The position numbers and the translations under genes are program-made. Source: an uncultured Sphingomonadales bacterium (lineage in GTDB: Bacteria; Pseudomonadota; Alphaproteobacteria; Sphingomonadales; Sphingomonadaceae). From it: a stretch of 8,535 nucleotides of DNA. Positions 1 through 6,940 of this stretch are shown piece by piece. The stretch is from assembly GCA_903958285.1 (NCBI GenBank), contig CAJBSR010000413.1, forward strand, positions 1 through 8,535, in the 5' to 3' direction. The notes under the pieces are model-generated. The model was not told where the DNA came from. It made no database searches and worked only from the letters and a program-made list of their open reading frames with translations. Positions within the stretch are counted from its first letter, which is position 1; each line of letters begins with the position of its first letter.

Positions 1-21
1 AATCGCGGAGTACCTGCCAAT

Positions 22-97
22 AAATTACGCATTAAAGCATGGTTCACCCGTTTTCAATTGACGATTTGCGTATTCAATGACAAAAAAAATTACGAAT
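22..97. repeat. Second direct-repeat pair in the leader (10 of 11 bases)
   Basis: AAATTACGCAT at 22-32 and AAATTACGAAT at 87-97 match at 10 of 11 positions, with starts 65 bases apart. They flank the other repeat pair. AT-rich sequence makes such matches easier to find by chance, so this is a weak call. Confidence 0.2.
53..81. repeat. Imperfect direct repeat, 20-bp period
   Basis: TTCAATTGAC at 53-62 recurs as TTCAATGAC at 73-81, one base shorter. The repeat starts are 20 bases apart, about two helical turns, which would place both copies on the same DNA face. The first copy contains the palindrome CAATTG (55-60). Position just upstream of the operon makes a regulator-binding site plausible, but chance is a real alternative in so short a motif. 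Confidence 0.3.
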
Positions 98-133
98 GCC
101 CTTATCGCTCACGAAGCGAGTCGGGACTATATC

Positions 134-145
134 AGGAAGAGGAGG
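134..145 (+). promoter_or_regulatory. Strong Shine-Dalgarno that fixes the first gene's start
   Basis: The purine run AGGAAGAGGAGG ends six bases before the ATG at 152. The alternative in-frame ATG at 77 has no purine-rich sequence before it and would add 25 residues that do not look like the start of this family. This decides the start at 152. Confidence 0.8.
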
Positions 146-151
146 CTCGCG

Positions 152-1366
152 ATGGCCAGCGTCGTTTCACTAAAGACCCAAGCAGGACCTGTCCCATCGC
201 CACAAGAGTTGGTCGATCGCGCCCGTGCGATGATCCCGACACTGAAATCCCGGGCGCGGCAATGCGTCAAAAATTTCAACGTTTCGGTGGAAACGATCGC
301 CGAAATGAAGGAGGCAGGCTTCTTCCGCATTCTCCAGCCAAAGCGCTGGGGCGGCTATGAAATGCACCCGAATGTCTTCTTCGACGTCCAGAAGCTTCTC
401 GCCGAAGGCTGCATGTCGACAGGTTGGATGTACGGCGTTGTCGGCTGCCACCCCTATGAGCTCGCCCTCTTCCACGATCAGGCCCAGCGCGAAGTCTGGG
501 GTGACGATAGCTCGATGCTCGTCGCATCAACATATCAGCCCGTTGGCAAGGTGGAGCATACCGAGGGTGGCTTTTACCTCTCCGGTCGTTGGGGATTTTC
601 GACAGGGTCAACGCACTGCGGCTGGGTCCTGCTCGGCGCGATGATCCCGCCGGCTGAAGAAGGCGGCGCGCCAGATATGCGGACCTTCCTGCTGCCGCGT
701 AGTGATTATGAAATCATCGAAGGCACATGGGATACCTTTGGCCTGCAGGGCACAGGGAGCTTTGACGTCGTTGTAGACCGCGCCTTCGTGCCGGATTATC
801 GGACGCATCGTTCCGTCGATGGCTTCCTCTGCCAGAATCCGGGCCAGGAAGTGAATGACGGGCCTTTGTACAACCTGCCGTGGGCGCAGGTCTTCACCCG
901 CTCCGTTTCAACTGCGGCATTTGGTGGCGCACGCGCTGCCATCAACGCGGCGATCAACATCATGAATGATCGGGTGTCCACGAACACTGGCAAAGCATCC
1001 AAAGCAGACCCCGTTCTGCACGCAGCCATCGCAAAGGCACATGCGCAGGTTCTGGAAATGGAACTGACACTGCGGGTCACCTTTGAAGAACTTATGGAGC
1101 TTGCCGGTCGCGGTGAGCCCATCCCGATGGAAAAGCGGGCCCTGTTCACCTACAACTCGTCGACCGTGGTGCGTCGGATCGCGGATCTGGTCGATGAAAT
1201 CGTCCAGCTACTCGGTGGCCGCGCCATCTATATGTCGAGTGAGATTCTCCAGCCTTGGCTCGACATCCACGCCGGCCGTGCGCACGTTGCCAACGATCCG
1301 GGCAACCGGACATCAGACGTCATCGGCACGATGCAGGGCCAACCGCCCAGCTTCATGTTCCTCTAA
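152..1366 (+). CDS. hsaA: Flavin-dependent hydroxylase, HsaA/TesA1-like (oxygenase component of a two-component monooxygenase)
   Basis: This 404-residue protein has the acyl-CoA-dehydrogenase fold of group D two-component flavin monooxygenases. In steroid degraders the family member HsaA/TesA1 hydroxylates 3-HSA to the catechol 3,4-DHSA in the cytoplasm, using reduced flavin from a separate reductase. Visible features are an N-terminal helical part with the KEAGFFRILQPKRWGGYE-type segment, a middle beta domain (SGRWGFSTGS around residue 150), and the C-terminal acyl-CoA-dehydrogenase type-2 domain. That domain ends with GRAHVAND, where Arg376 and His378 fit the conserved R-x-H near the flavin site. 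Length is close to known HsaA (about 394). The start at 152 is set by the Shine-Dalgarno at 134-145. The hydrolase follows after 12 bases. No flavin reductase gene is next to it, unlike tesA1-tesA2. Other phenol or indole hydroxylases of this fold are possible, so the substrate is inferred from the neighbours. Confidence 0.85.
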   Translation: MASVVSLKTQAGPVPSPQELVDRARAMIPTLKSRARQCVKNFNVSVETIAEMKEAGFFRILQPKRWGGYEMHPNVFFDVQKLLAEGCMSTGWMYGVVGCHPYELALFHDQAQREVWGDDSSMLVASTYQPVGKVEHTEGGFYLSGRWGFSTGSTHCGWVLLGAMIPPAEEGGAPDMRTFLLPRSDYEIIEGTWDTFGLQGTGSFDVVVDRAFVPDYRTHRSVDGFLCQNPGQEVNDGPLYNLPWAQVFTRSVSTAAFGGARAAINAAINIMNDRVSTNTGKASKADPVLHAAIAKAHAQVLEMELTLRVTFEELMELAGRGEPIPMEKRALFTYNSSTVVRRIADLVDEIVQLLGGRAIYMSSEILQPWLDIHAGRAHVANDPGNRTSDVIGTMQGQPPSFMFL

Positions 1367-1378
1367 GGCAGACGAACC

Positions 1379-2203
1379 ATGGCAGACCTCAAGACGGCGA
1401 CCTATGCCGTCGCCGGTGGATATGACATTCACATCGCAGAAGCCGGTGCAGGTCCTGCCGTGGTTTTTCTCCACGGCAGTGGGCCCGGTGCATCGGGTGC
1501 CTCCAATTTCCGTCAGAATATCGATGCGTTCGTTGAGGCTGGCTTCCGCGTCATCCTGCCGGACCTGATCGGCTATGGCGCGTCCTCCAAGCCGGAAGGT
1601 TTGGACTACACGCTCCAGCTGTTCACCGACACGGTCTATGACGCCTTGCGTCAACACGGCGTGGAGCGGGCGTCGCTCGTGGGTAACTCGCTGGGTGGCG
1701 GCATCGCCATTCAGATGACGCTCGATCATCCTGAGTTTGCCGACAAGCTTATCCTCATGGCCGCAGGCTGCGTCGCCGAGCGCGAAAGCTACTTCGTGAT
1801 GCCCGGCATCTCCAAGATGGTCTCCAGCTTTGGCAGTGATGATTTCAACCTAGCCGAACAGAAGCGGCTGGTGAGCAACCTCGTCCATCCAGACTTTGTG
1901 CCCAACATTCCCGATGCGCTGGTCGAAGAGCGCTACGCCGTTGCCCGGACACAGCCCAAGGACGTGTTAGTGCGGATGCGAACGCCGGATCTCAGCCCAC
2001 GCCTTGGCGAGTTGAAGCAGCCAATCTTTGTCATGTGGGGCCTCAACGACGAGTTCTGCCCCGAGGCACACGCCCGCCTCTTCCTCGACAAATGCGACAA
2101 TGCGCGGGCAATGACCTTCAACCGCACGGGTCACTGGGTTCAGGTGGAGCGTGCCTCGGAATTCAACCGTTATTCGATCGACTTCCTGAATGAACAAGGC
2201 TGA
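1379..2203 (+). CDS. hsaD: Meta-cleavage product hydrolase (alpha/beta hydrolase, HsaD/TesD/BphD-like)
   Basis: This 274-residue cytosolic alpha/beta hydrolase belongs to the carbon-carbon bond hydrolases (HsaD, BphD, MhpC). They cleave vinylogous 1,5-diketones formed by extradiol ring cleavage and release a 2-hydroxydienoate plus a carboxylic acid. The oxyanion-hole motif HGSGPGASG is at residues 32-40. The nucleophile elbow GNSLGG gives Ser104, preceded by Asn103 as in this family. Asp224 (WGLNDEF) and His252 (GHWVQVE) complete the triad, and Trp253 after the histidine is also typical. Arg185 is a candidate for the conserved substrate-binding arginine. Length is normal. An AAGG at 1365-1368 serves the ATG. 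The gene lies 12 bases after the hydroxylase and overlaps the hydratase by 14 bases. The family call is firm; that the substrate is the steroid product 4,9-DSHA is inferred from the adjacent HsaA-like and ketosteroid dehydrogenase genes. Confidence 0.88.
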   Translation: MADLKTATYAVAGGYDIHIAEAGAGPAVVFLHGSGPGASGASNFRQNIDAFVEAGFRVILPDLIGYGASSKPEGLDYTLQLFTDTVYDALRQHGVERASLVGNSLGGGIAIQMTLDHPEFADKLILMAAGCVAERESYFVMPGISKMVSSFGSDDFNLAEQKRLVSNLVHPDFVPNIPDALVEERYAVARTQPKDVLVRMRTPDLSPRLGELKQPIFVMWGLNDEFCPEAHARLFLDKCDNARAMTFNRTGHWVQVERASEFNRYSIDFLNEQG

Positions 2204-2966
2204 ACAATACGGGGCAGAGCTTTATGCCGCCTTGCGGGATCGCCGGACGGTTCCGCCGCTCATCGCACGTGACCCTTCGCTGACCGTTGAAGACGCATAC
2301 GCCATCAGCCTCGATTTCCTGTCCCGCCGCCGCAAGGATGGTGAAAAGGTCGTCGGCAAGAAGATCGGCGTCACTTCAAAGGCCGTGCAGGACATGCTGG
2401 GCGTGCATCAGCCGGACTTTGGCTTCCTGACCGACTGGATGCACATTGAAGGCGACATCGATGTGGATGCCAAAGCACTCATCGCGCCGCGTGCAGAGGC
2501 TGAGATTGCCTTCATTCTGAAAGACAGTCTGAACGGACCGGGCATCACAGCAGAAGATGTGATCGCCGCGACAGAGAGCATTGCACCCTGTTTTGAGATT
2601 GTGGACAGCCGGATCACCGACTGGAAGATCGGCATTGTCGACACCGTTTCCGACAACGCCTCCTGTGGCGTCTTCATTCTGGGTGAGGCCCGCGCGGACC
2701 CGCGCACGCTCGACCTGCCTAGCCTGCATGTAACCGTCACCAAGAATGGTGCGCCTTTGTCCGAAGGCTATGGCGCTGCGGTGCAGGGCTCCCCTGCCGC
2801 CGCCGTTGCCTGGCTCGCGAACACGCTGGGCGCGTTCGGCGTCACGCTCGATGCCGGGGACATCATCTTGTCCGGCTCGCTTGTGCCCCTCGCCGATGCG
2901 GTGAAGGGTGATGTTTTTGAAATGACGCTGCACGGCGTCGGAAGTTGCACGGCCAAATTCGTTTAA
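2190..2966 (+). CDS. hsaE: 2-hydroxypenta-2,4-dienoate hydratase (MhpD/BphH/HsaE/TesE family)
   Basis: This 258-residue enzyme of the fumarylacetoacetate-hydrolase-like hydratase/decarboxylase family adds water to the 2-hydroxydienoate released by the preceding hydrolase, giving a 4-hydroxy-2-oxo acid. The [17 protein letters not shown] segment (56-72) supplies the conserved active-site lysine region. Glu103, Glu105 (RAEAEIAF) and Glu136 (CFEIVDSR) match the metal-binding glutamates of MhpD with a steady offset of three. Length is typical. The start is constrained: an in-frame TGA lies immediately before the ATG at 2190, so no earlier start is possible. No Shine-Dalgarno is visible, and the ATG lies 14 bases inside the end of the hydrolase gene, so translation is probably coupled to it. 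Decarboxylases of the same family (DmpH type) look similar, but gene order favours the hydratase. Confidence 0.9.
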   Translation: MNKAEQYGAELYAALRDRRTVPPLIARDPSLTVEDAYAISLDFLSRRRKDGEKVVGKKIGVTSKAVQDMLGVHQPDFGFLTDWMHIEGDIDVDAKALIAPRAEAEIAFILKDSLNGPGITAEDVIAATESIAPCFEIVDSRITDWKIGIVDTVSDNASCGVFILGEARADPRTLDLPSLHVTVTKNGAPLSEGYGAAVQGSPAAAVAWLANTLGAFGVTLDAGDIILSGSLVPLADAVKGDVFEMTLHGVGSCTAKFV

Positions 2967-2982
2967 GGCCAAGGGAGAGAAC

Positions 2983-3915
2983 ATGGCGCGCGTCAAGGCA
3001 GCCATTATCGGGTCGGGTAACATTGGAACCGACCTGATGATGAAGATGATCAAATATCCGCAGAACATGGAACTGGCCGCTGTCGTGGGGATCGACCCGA
3101 ACAGCGAAGGCCTCGCCATGGCACGCGAGCACGGCATTGCGACAACGCACGAGGGCATTGAAGGTCTGAAGAAGCTCGCCTGCTATCCGGAAATCGGCAT
3201 CGCCTTTGATGCCACCTCCGCCTACGCCCACAAAATGCATGACGATGCTCTGCGCGGTGATGGCATTCAGGTTGTGGATCTGACGCCTGCCGCCATCGGC
3301 CCCTTCACTGTGCCTGCAGTGAACATGACACAGCATCTGGACCAGCCCAATGTGAACATGGTGACGTGCGGAGGTCAGGCGACGATCCCGATGGTCGCCG
3401 CCGTCGCGCGCGTCTCAAGCGTCGTCCATTATGCCGAAATCGTCGCGTCCGTTTCGTCGCGCTCGGCAGGCCCTGGCACCCGCGCCAACATTGACGAGTT
3501 CACCCGCACCACCGCGCGCGCCATCGAAGTTGTCGGTGGCGCGACCAAGGGCAAGGCCATCATCATCCTCAACCCAGCTGAACCGCCCATGATCATGCGC
3601 GACACTGTCTTCACACTATCAGATGGTGGCGATGAAGATGCGATCCGCCGCTCAGTCGCAGAGATGGTCGCCGAGGTGCAGAAATACGTCCCCGGCTATC
3701 GCCTGAAGCAGGAAGTTCAGTTTGAACGCTATGGCGATAACAACCGCCTGAAGATCCCCGGCATGGGTGACTTCACCGGCATCAAATCGATGATCATGCT
3801 CGAAGTGGAAGGCGCAGGCGACTATCTGCCCAGCTATTCCGGCAATCTCGACATTATGACCGCAGCAGCCAAGGCAACCGGAGAGTTGCTCGCAGCCAAG
3901 AGGATGGCGGCATGA
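2983..3915 (+). CDS. hsaG: Acetaldehyde (propanal) dehydrogenase, CoA-acylating (MhpF/BphJ/HsaG/TesF family)
   Basis: This 310-residue NAD+- and CoA-dependent dehydrogenase oxidises the aldehyde made by the partner aldolase to its acyl-CoA: acetaldehyde to acetyl-CoA, or propanal to propionyl-CoA in steroid pathways. The N-terminal Rossmann motif GSGNIG is at residues 10-15. The catalytic cysteine is Cys129 in the [10 protein letters not shown] segment, matching Cys131-132 of BphJ/DmpF. The [17 protein letters not shown] stretch is also characteristic. Length is normal for the family. The purine-rich AAGGGAGAG at 2971-2979 precedes the ATG. The stop overlaps the aldolase start by four bases (ATGA). 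In known systems the two proteins form a complex that channels the volatile aldehyde, and this coupling fits equimolar synthesis. Which aldehyde is used cannot be read from the sequence. Confidence 0.94.
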   Translation: MARVKAAIIGSGNIGTDLMMKMIKYPQNMELAAVVGIDPNSEGLAMAREHGIATTHEGIEGLKKLACYPEIGIAFDATSAYAHKMHDDALRGDGIQVVDLTPAAIGPFTVPAVNMTQHLDQPNVNMVTCGGQATIPMVAAVARVSSVVHYAEIVASVSSRSAGPGTRANIDEFTRTTARAIEVVGGATKGKAIIILNPAEPPMIMRDTVFTLSDGGDEDAIRRSVAEMVAEVQKYVPGYRLKQEVQFERYGDNNRLKIPGMGDFTGIKSMIMLEVEGAGDYLPSYSGNLDIMTAAAKATGELLAAKRMAA

Positions 3916-4952
3916 CCAGCACTTTTGACGTTGAAGCCGGCCACAAGATCTACATTCAGGATGTGACCCTGCGTGACGGCATGCACGCCATCAAGCATAT
4001 GTATGGGATCGACCATGTCCGTGCGATTGCCAAGGCACTCGACGATGCGGGCGTGGATGCCATCGAAGTCGCCCATGGCGACGGCCTGTCAGGCGCCAGC
4101 TTCAACTATGGCTTTGGCGCGCACACCGATTGGGAATGGCTAGAGGCCGTGGCTGACGTCTTGACCAAATCGATCCTGACCACGCTGATCTTGCCCGGCG
4201 TGGGCACCGTTGAGGAATTGCGCCGCGCCTATGATCTCGGTGTCCGATCCGTCCGCGTGGCGACGCACTGCACCGAAGCTGATGTGTCGAAACAGCATAT
4301 CGGTATTGCGCGCGATCTGGGCATGGATGTCGCCGGCTTCCTGATGATGAGCCACATGATCGCGCCAGAACAGCTCGCCCAACAAGCGCTGCTCCTGGAA
4401 AGCTATGGCGCCCAATGCGTCTATGTGACGGACAGCGGCGGCGCGCTCGATATGGACGGCGTGCGCGACCGGTTTGAAGCCTATGACCGTGTCCTGAAGC
4501 CCGAAACACAGCGCGGCATGCACGCGCACCACAACCTCTCGCTCGGCACCGCGAACTCCATTGTCGCCGCGCAATGTGGGGCCGTCCGGATTGATGCCAG
4601 CCTTGCTGGCATGGGCGCAGGCGCTGGTAATGCGCCGCTCGAAGTCTTCATCGCCGCGGCTGACCGCAAGGGCTGGAACCATGGCTGCAACGTCATGGCG
4701 CTCATGGATGCCGCCGAAGACCTTGTCCGCCCGCTCCAGGATCGCCCCGTCCGCGTGGACCGGGAAACGCTCGCGCTCGGCTATGCGGGGGTTTACTCCA
4801 GCTTCCTGCGCCATGCCGAAAAGGCCGCCAATGATTATGGCCTCGACACCCGCGAAATCCTCGTTGAACTCGGCCGTCGCAAGATGGTCGGCGGGCAAGA
4901 AGACATGATCGTCGACGTTGCCCTGGATATGCTGAAGGCGCGCAATGGCTGA
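3912..4952 (+). CDS. hsaF: 4-hydroxy-2-oxovalerate (2-oxohexanoate) aldolase, DmpG/BphI/HsaF/TesG family
   Basis: This 346-residue class II pyruvate aldolase has an HMG-CoA-lyase-like TIM barrel and a C-terminal communication domain. It splits 4-hydroxy-2-oxo acids into pyruvate and an aldehyde that passes to the upstream dehydrogenase. The N-terminal VTLRDGMHA gives Arg21, Asp22 and His25. His204 and His206 in [11 protein letters not shown] complete the metal site, and Tyr295 ([11 protein letters not shown]) is present. All match the DmpG residues (17, 18, 21, 200, 202, 291) with a constant shift of four. Length is typical. The ATG overlaps the stop of the dehydrogenase gene by four bases, with AAGAGG at 3898-3903 as ribosome-binding site. 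Its own end overlaps the next gene by eight bases. The family call is secure; use of the six-carbon steroid-pathway substrate is inferred. Confidence 0.95.
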   Translation: MTSTFDVEAGHKIYIQDVTLRDGMHAIKHMYGIDHVRAIAKALDDAGVDAIEVAHGDGLSGASFNYGFGAHTDWEWLEAVADVLTKSILTTLILPGVGTVEELRRAYDLGVRSVRVATHCTEADVSKQHIGIARDLGMDVAGFLMMSHMIAPEQLAQQALLLESYGAQCVYVTDSGGALDMDGVRDRFEAYDRVLKPETQRGMHAHHNLSLGTANSIVAAQCGAVRIDASLAGMGAGAGNAPLEVFIAAADRKGWNHGCNVMALMDAAEDLVRPLQDRPVRVDRETLALGYAGVYSSFLRHAEKAANDYGLDTREILVELGRRKMVGGQEDMIVDVALDMLKARNG

Positions 4953-6405
4953 TATTTCGCTGCACACCCCCTATTCTGCGGCGGACGTCGCGGCATGGGA
5001 CATGGAAACCGATATCGTCATCATCGGCTTCGGCGCCACGGGTGCCTGTGCCGCCATTGAAGCCAAGCAGTCAGGCGCTGACGTAAAGCTGTTTGAGCGC
5101 AATTCGGGCAGCGGCGGCGCATCTGGCCTATCCGGCGGGGAAATCTATCTCGGCGGAAACGGTGGAACCGAAGTCCAGCGTGCAGCGGGATTTGAAGACT
5201 CCACTGAAGATTTTGCCGCCTATCTGAAGATGGCAGGTGGCCCCTGCGCTGATGAGGCAAAATGTAATCTCTACGCACAGGAAGCCGTCAACCACTTCAA
5301 TTGGTTGAAGGCGCAGGGCGTGCCCTATCGCGGGAATTACATGGCCGGCAAAATCATCGAACCGATGGATGATACGACGCTCATCTGGTCCGGTAGTGAG
5401 GCGGCGGCCCCCTTCTACAAATCAGCAAAGCCCGCCCCGCGCGGTCATGTCATCCAGCATATGGGCTGGGGTGGCGGACGTCCGCTTGTCGACATTCTCG
5501 AAGCAAAAGCGCGTGATCTGGGTGTCGATGTGATTGTCGATGCGCGGGCCATGGCCCTGATCAAAGACGCAGACAAAATCGTCGGCGCCATCTTCCGCAT
5601 CGACAACAGGCCTGTGTTCGTCAAAGCGCGCAAAGGCGTTGTTCTGGCCACCGGCGGCTTCGTGATGAATGAAGAGATGCGGCGCAAATACTGCCCTGAC
5701 ACGTTCAAGATCAACGACCCCATTGGCGACAAGGACGACGGCACCGGCATCAACCTTGGCCTGAGCGTCGGCGGCGATGCGATCCACATGGAACAGTTCT
5801 TCACGACCTGCCCCTGGACCATCCCGGAAAGCCACGCAAAGGGCGTTTTCGTCAACATTCAGGGCCAGCGCTTCATCAATGAAGACTGCTATCATGGCCG
5901 CGTGTCCCGCACGGCCGTCGATCAACCCGGCGACCGCGTTTACCTGTTGCTCGACAGCGCGCATTTTGAGCAGCCGCCAGAATTCGCCCGCATGACGATT
6001 GCCGGAACCGGCAATGACTGGGAAGAGGTCGAGCGCGAACTGGAGATGCCGGAAGGTACGCTGTCGCGCACCATGGCCTTCTACAACGAACATGCCCGCG
6101 CAGGCCGCGATCCGCTGTTCGACAAGCAGCAGCCTATTCTGACGCCGCTGGATCAGGGGCCATTTGTCGCGCTCGAGCTGCATTTCCAGAACAGCTATTT
6201 CAGCTTCTTCACGCTCGGGGGTCTCAAGACCTCGACTGACGGTGAAGTGCTGGATCGCGCGGGTGCCCCCATCCCTGGCTTGTTTGCGGCAGGTCGCTGC
6301 ACCAGCGGGCTCCCCGCTTGGGGCCATGGCTATAGCTCTGGCATGAGCCTGGCCGATTGCACTTTCTTCGGGCGTCAGGCCGGTCGGAAAGCGGCGCAGG
6401 GGTGA
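4945..6405 (+). CDS. tesI: FAD-dependent 3-ketosteroid dehydrogenase-like flavoprotein, probably delta4-(5alpha) type (TesI-like)
   Basis: This 486-residue flavoprotein belongs to the fumarate reductase/3-ketosteroid dehydrogenase superfamily. The FAD dinucleotide-binding motif GFGATG is at residues 28-33 with Glu51 ending the second strand (LFER). ATGGF follows mid-protein, and the C-terminal FAD segment is [11 protein letters not shown]. The C-terminal [19 protein letters not shown] resembles delta4-(5alpha)-ketosteroid dehydrogenases, which place a 4,5 double bond in 5alpha-3-ketosteroids. Tyr316, Tyr463 and Ser465 correspond, each with an offset of three, to Tyr319, Tyr466 and Ser468 that I recall from the Rhodococcus jostii enzyme. 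It has no signal peptide or haem motif, so it is probably cytosolic rather than a flavocytochrome c. GAAGG at 4934-4938 precedes the ATG, which overlaps the aldolase end by eight bases. A delta1-dehydrogenase, a 5beta-specific enzyme or an ene-reductase remain alternatives. Confidence 0.78.
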   Translation: MADISLHTPYSAADVAAWDMETDIVIIGFGATGACAAIEAKQSGADVKLFERNSGSGGASGLSGGEIYLGGNGGTEVQRAAGFEDSTEDFAAYLKMAGGPCADEAKCNLYAQEAVNHFNWLKAQGVPYRGNYMAGKIIEPMDDTTLIWSGSEAAAPFYKSAKPAPRGHVIQHMGWGGGRPLVDILEAKARDLGVDVIVDARAMALIKDADKIVGAIFRIDNRPVFVKARKGVVLATGGFVMNEEMRRKYCPDTFKINDPIGDKDDGTGINLGLSVGGDAIHMEQFFTTCPWTIPESHAKGVFVNIQGQRFINEDCYHGRVSRTAVDQPGDRVYLLLDSAHFEQPPEFARMTIAGTGNDWEEVERELEMPEGTLSRTMAFYNEHARAGRDPLFDKQQPILTPLDQGPFVALELHFQNSYFSFFTLGGLKTSTDGEVLDRAGAPIPGLFAAGRCTSGLPAWGHGYSSGMSLADCTFFGRQAGRKAAQG

Positions 6406-6920
6406 AGGATCGCGCGCTCCTCGACAGGATCGCGCTTACCGATCTTGTCATGCGCTATTGTCGCGGCATTGACCGGCGGGACTTTGCCCTCGTCCGCTCG
6501 CTCTATCATGACGACGCGATTGACGATCATGGCGCTATGTTTTGTGGCGGGCCGGATGATTTCGTCCGCTGGTTGCCCGACATGATGGCGCAGTGGGAAG
6601 CGACGATCCACAGCATCAGCAATAGCCTGTTTGCGATCGACGGTGACACTGCGGAGGGGGAGCATCAGGTGACGGCCTTTCACCGCACACACCCGCCGGA
6701 ACGCAAGGAGTTCACGGTCTGGGGCCGCTACCTCGACACATATCAGCGGCGCGACGGCGTGTGGAAGTTTAGCCACCGCTCGCTTGTGTTCGATCATGGC
6801 CGCATCACGCCGGTGGATGAAGAGAGCTTTGCCCTGATGGGCAGCGACGCCGTCCATGGCCGCGCCAACCGCTTTGATCCGTCATGGCAGATGCCGCTGC
6901 TGGCAGGCCTTGGCAGATAA
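6402..6920 (+). CDS. SnoaL-like / NTF2-fold protein, possible (steroid) dehydratase or isomerase
   Basis: This 172-residue protein shows the SnoaL_4-type cone-shaped alpha+beta fold, a family that includes dehydratases, isomerases and hydrolase-like proteins. The chosen start is a GTG overlapping the previous gene's TGA by four bases (GTGA). The protein then begins [19 protein letters not shown], as is usual here. An in-frame ATG at 6357 would add 15 residues lying inside the previous gene. Tyr19 and Asp24 (YCRGID), His70 (TIHSISN) and His94 (TAFHRTH) form a set resembling the Tyr/Asp/His/His of scytalone dehydratase. The first three also resemble bile-acid 7alpha-dehydratase BaiE. Related SnoaL-like proteins dehydrate hydroxysteroids in bile-acid-degrading sphingomonads, which fits the neighbour. 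The family is secure; the reaction is an inference, and a noncatalytic role cannot be excluded. Confidence 0.75.
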   Translation: MKDRALLDRIALTDLVMRYCRGIDRRDFALVRSLYHDDAIDDHGAMFCGGPDDFVRWLPDMMAQWEATIHSISNSLFAIDGDTAEGEHQVTAFHRTHPPERKEFTVWGRYLDTYQRRDGVWKFSHRSLVFDHGRITPVDEESFALMGSDAVHGRANRFDPSWQMPLLAGLGR

Positions 6921-6927
6921 GCTTTTT

Positions 6928-6935
6928 AGGGAGAG
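6928..6935 (+). promoter_or_regulatory. Shine-Dalgarno that points to a TTG start
   Basis: AGGGAGAG in the 20-base gap after the SnoaL-like gene lies well placed for a TTG at 6941, with seven bases between AGGGAG and the codon. The in-frame GTG at 6935 overlaps the purine run itself, and the in-frame ATG at 6884 lies inside the previous gene. Confidence 0.65.
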
Positions 6936-6940
6936 TGACA

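Larger units (their letters stand above)
1..151 (+). promoter_or_regulatory. Leader / probable control region of the catabolic operon
   Basis: This stretch precedes the first gene of a tightly packed operon and is visibly richer in A and T than the coding DNA after it. It contains two pairs of short direct repeats (listed separately) and ends in a strong Shine-Dalgarno. A TTGACG hexamer at 58-63 resembles a -35 box, but no good -10 element lies 16-18 bases downstream, so I do not call a specific promoter. Reading frame 2 is open from base 2 to a TGA at 59-61. That could be the last 19 codons of an upstream gene, but it is too short and too AT-rich at third positions to support. No terminator-like hairpin was seen. 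The regulatory role is inferred from position and composition only. Confidence 0.35.

Noticed and set aside
2..61. Open frame ending in TGA at 59-61, possibly the C-terminal 19 residues of an upstream gene
   Set aside because: Too short, no recognisable motif, and AT-rich third positions unlike the other genes; it may be real but cannot be supported from this window.
58..86. Sigma-70 promoter based on TTGACG at 58-63
   Set aside because: The positions 16-18 bases downstream are A-runs with no TATAAT-like element, so the -10 box is missing.
58..360. 100-codon + strand open frame overlapping the hydroxylase start
   Set aside because: It lies in another frame over a well-supported gene and has an implausible, arginine-rich composition.
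4594..4612. Perfect 8-bp inverted repeat (ATGCCAGC / GCTGGCAT) with a 3-base loop, terminator-like
   Set aside because: It lies within the aldolase gene and encodes the family-typical [13 protein letters not shown] segment, with no T-run after it; best explained by codon choice.
5422..6327. 301-codon - strand open frame opposite the ketosteroid dehydrogenase-like gene
   Set aside because: Same kind of high-GC shadow, with no recognisable motifs; the shorter one at 2376-3158 and the one at 4140-4967 were rejected for the same reason.
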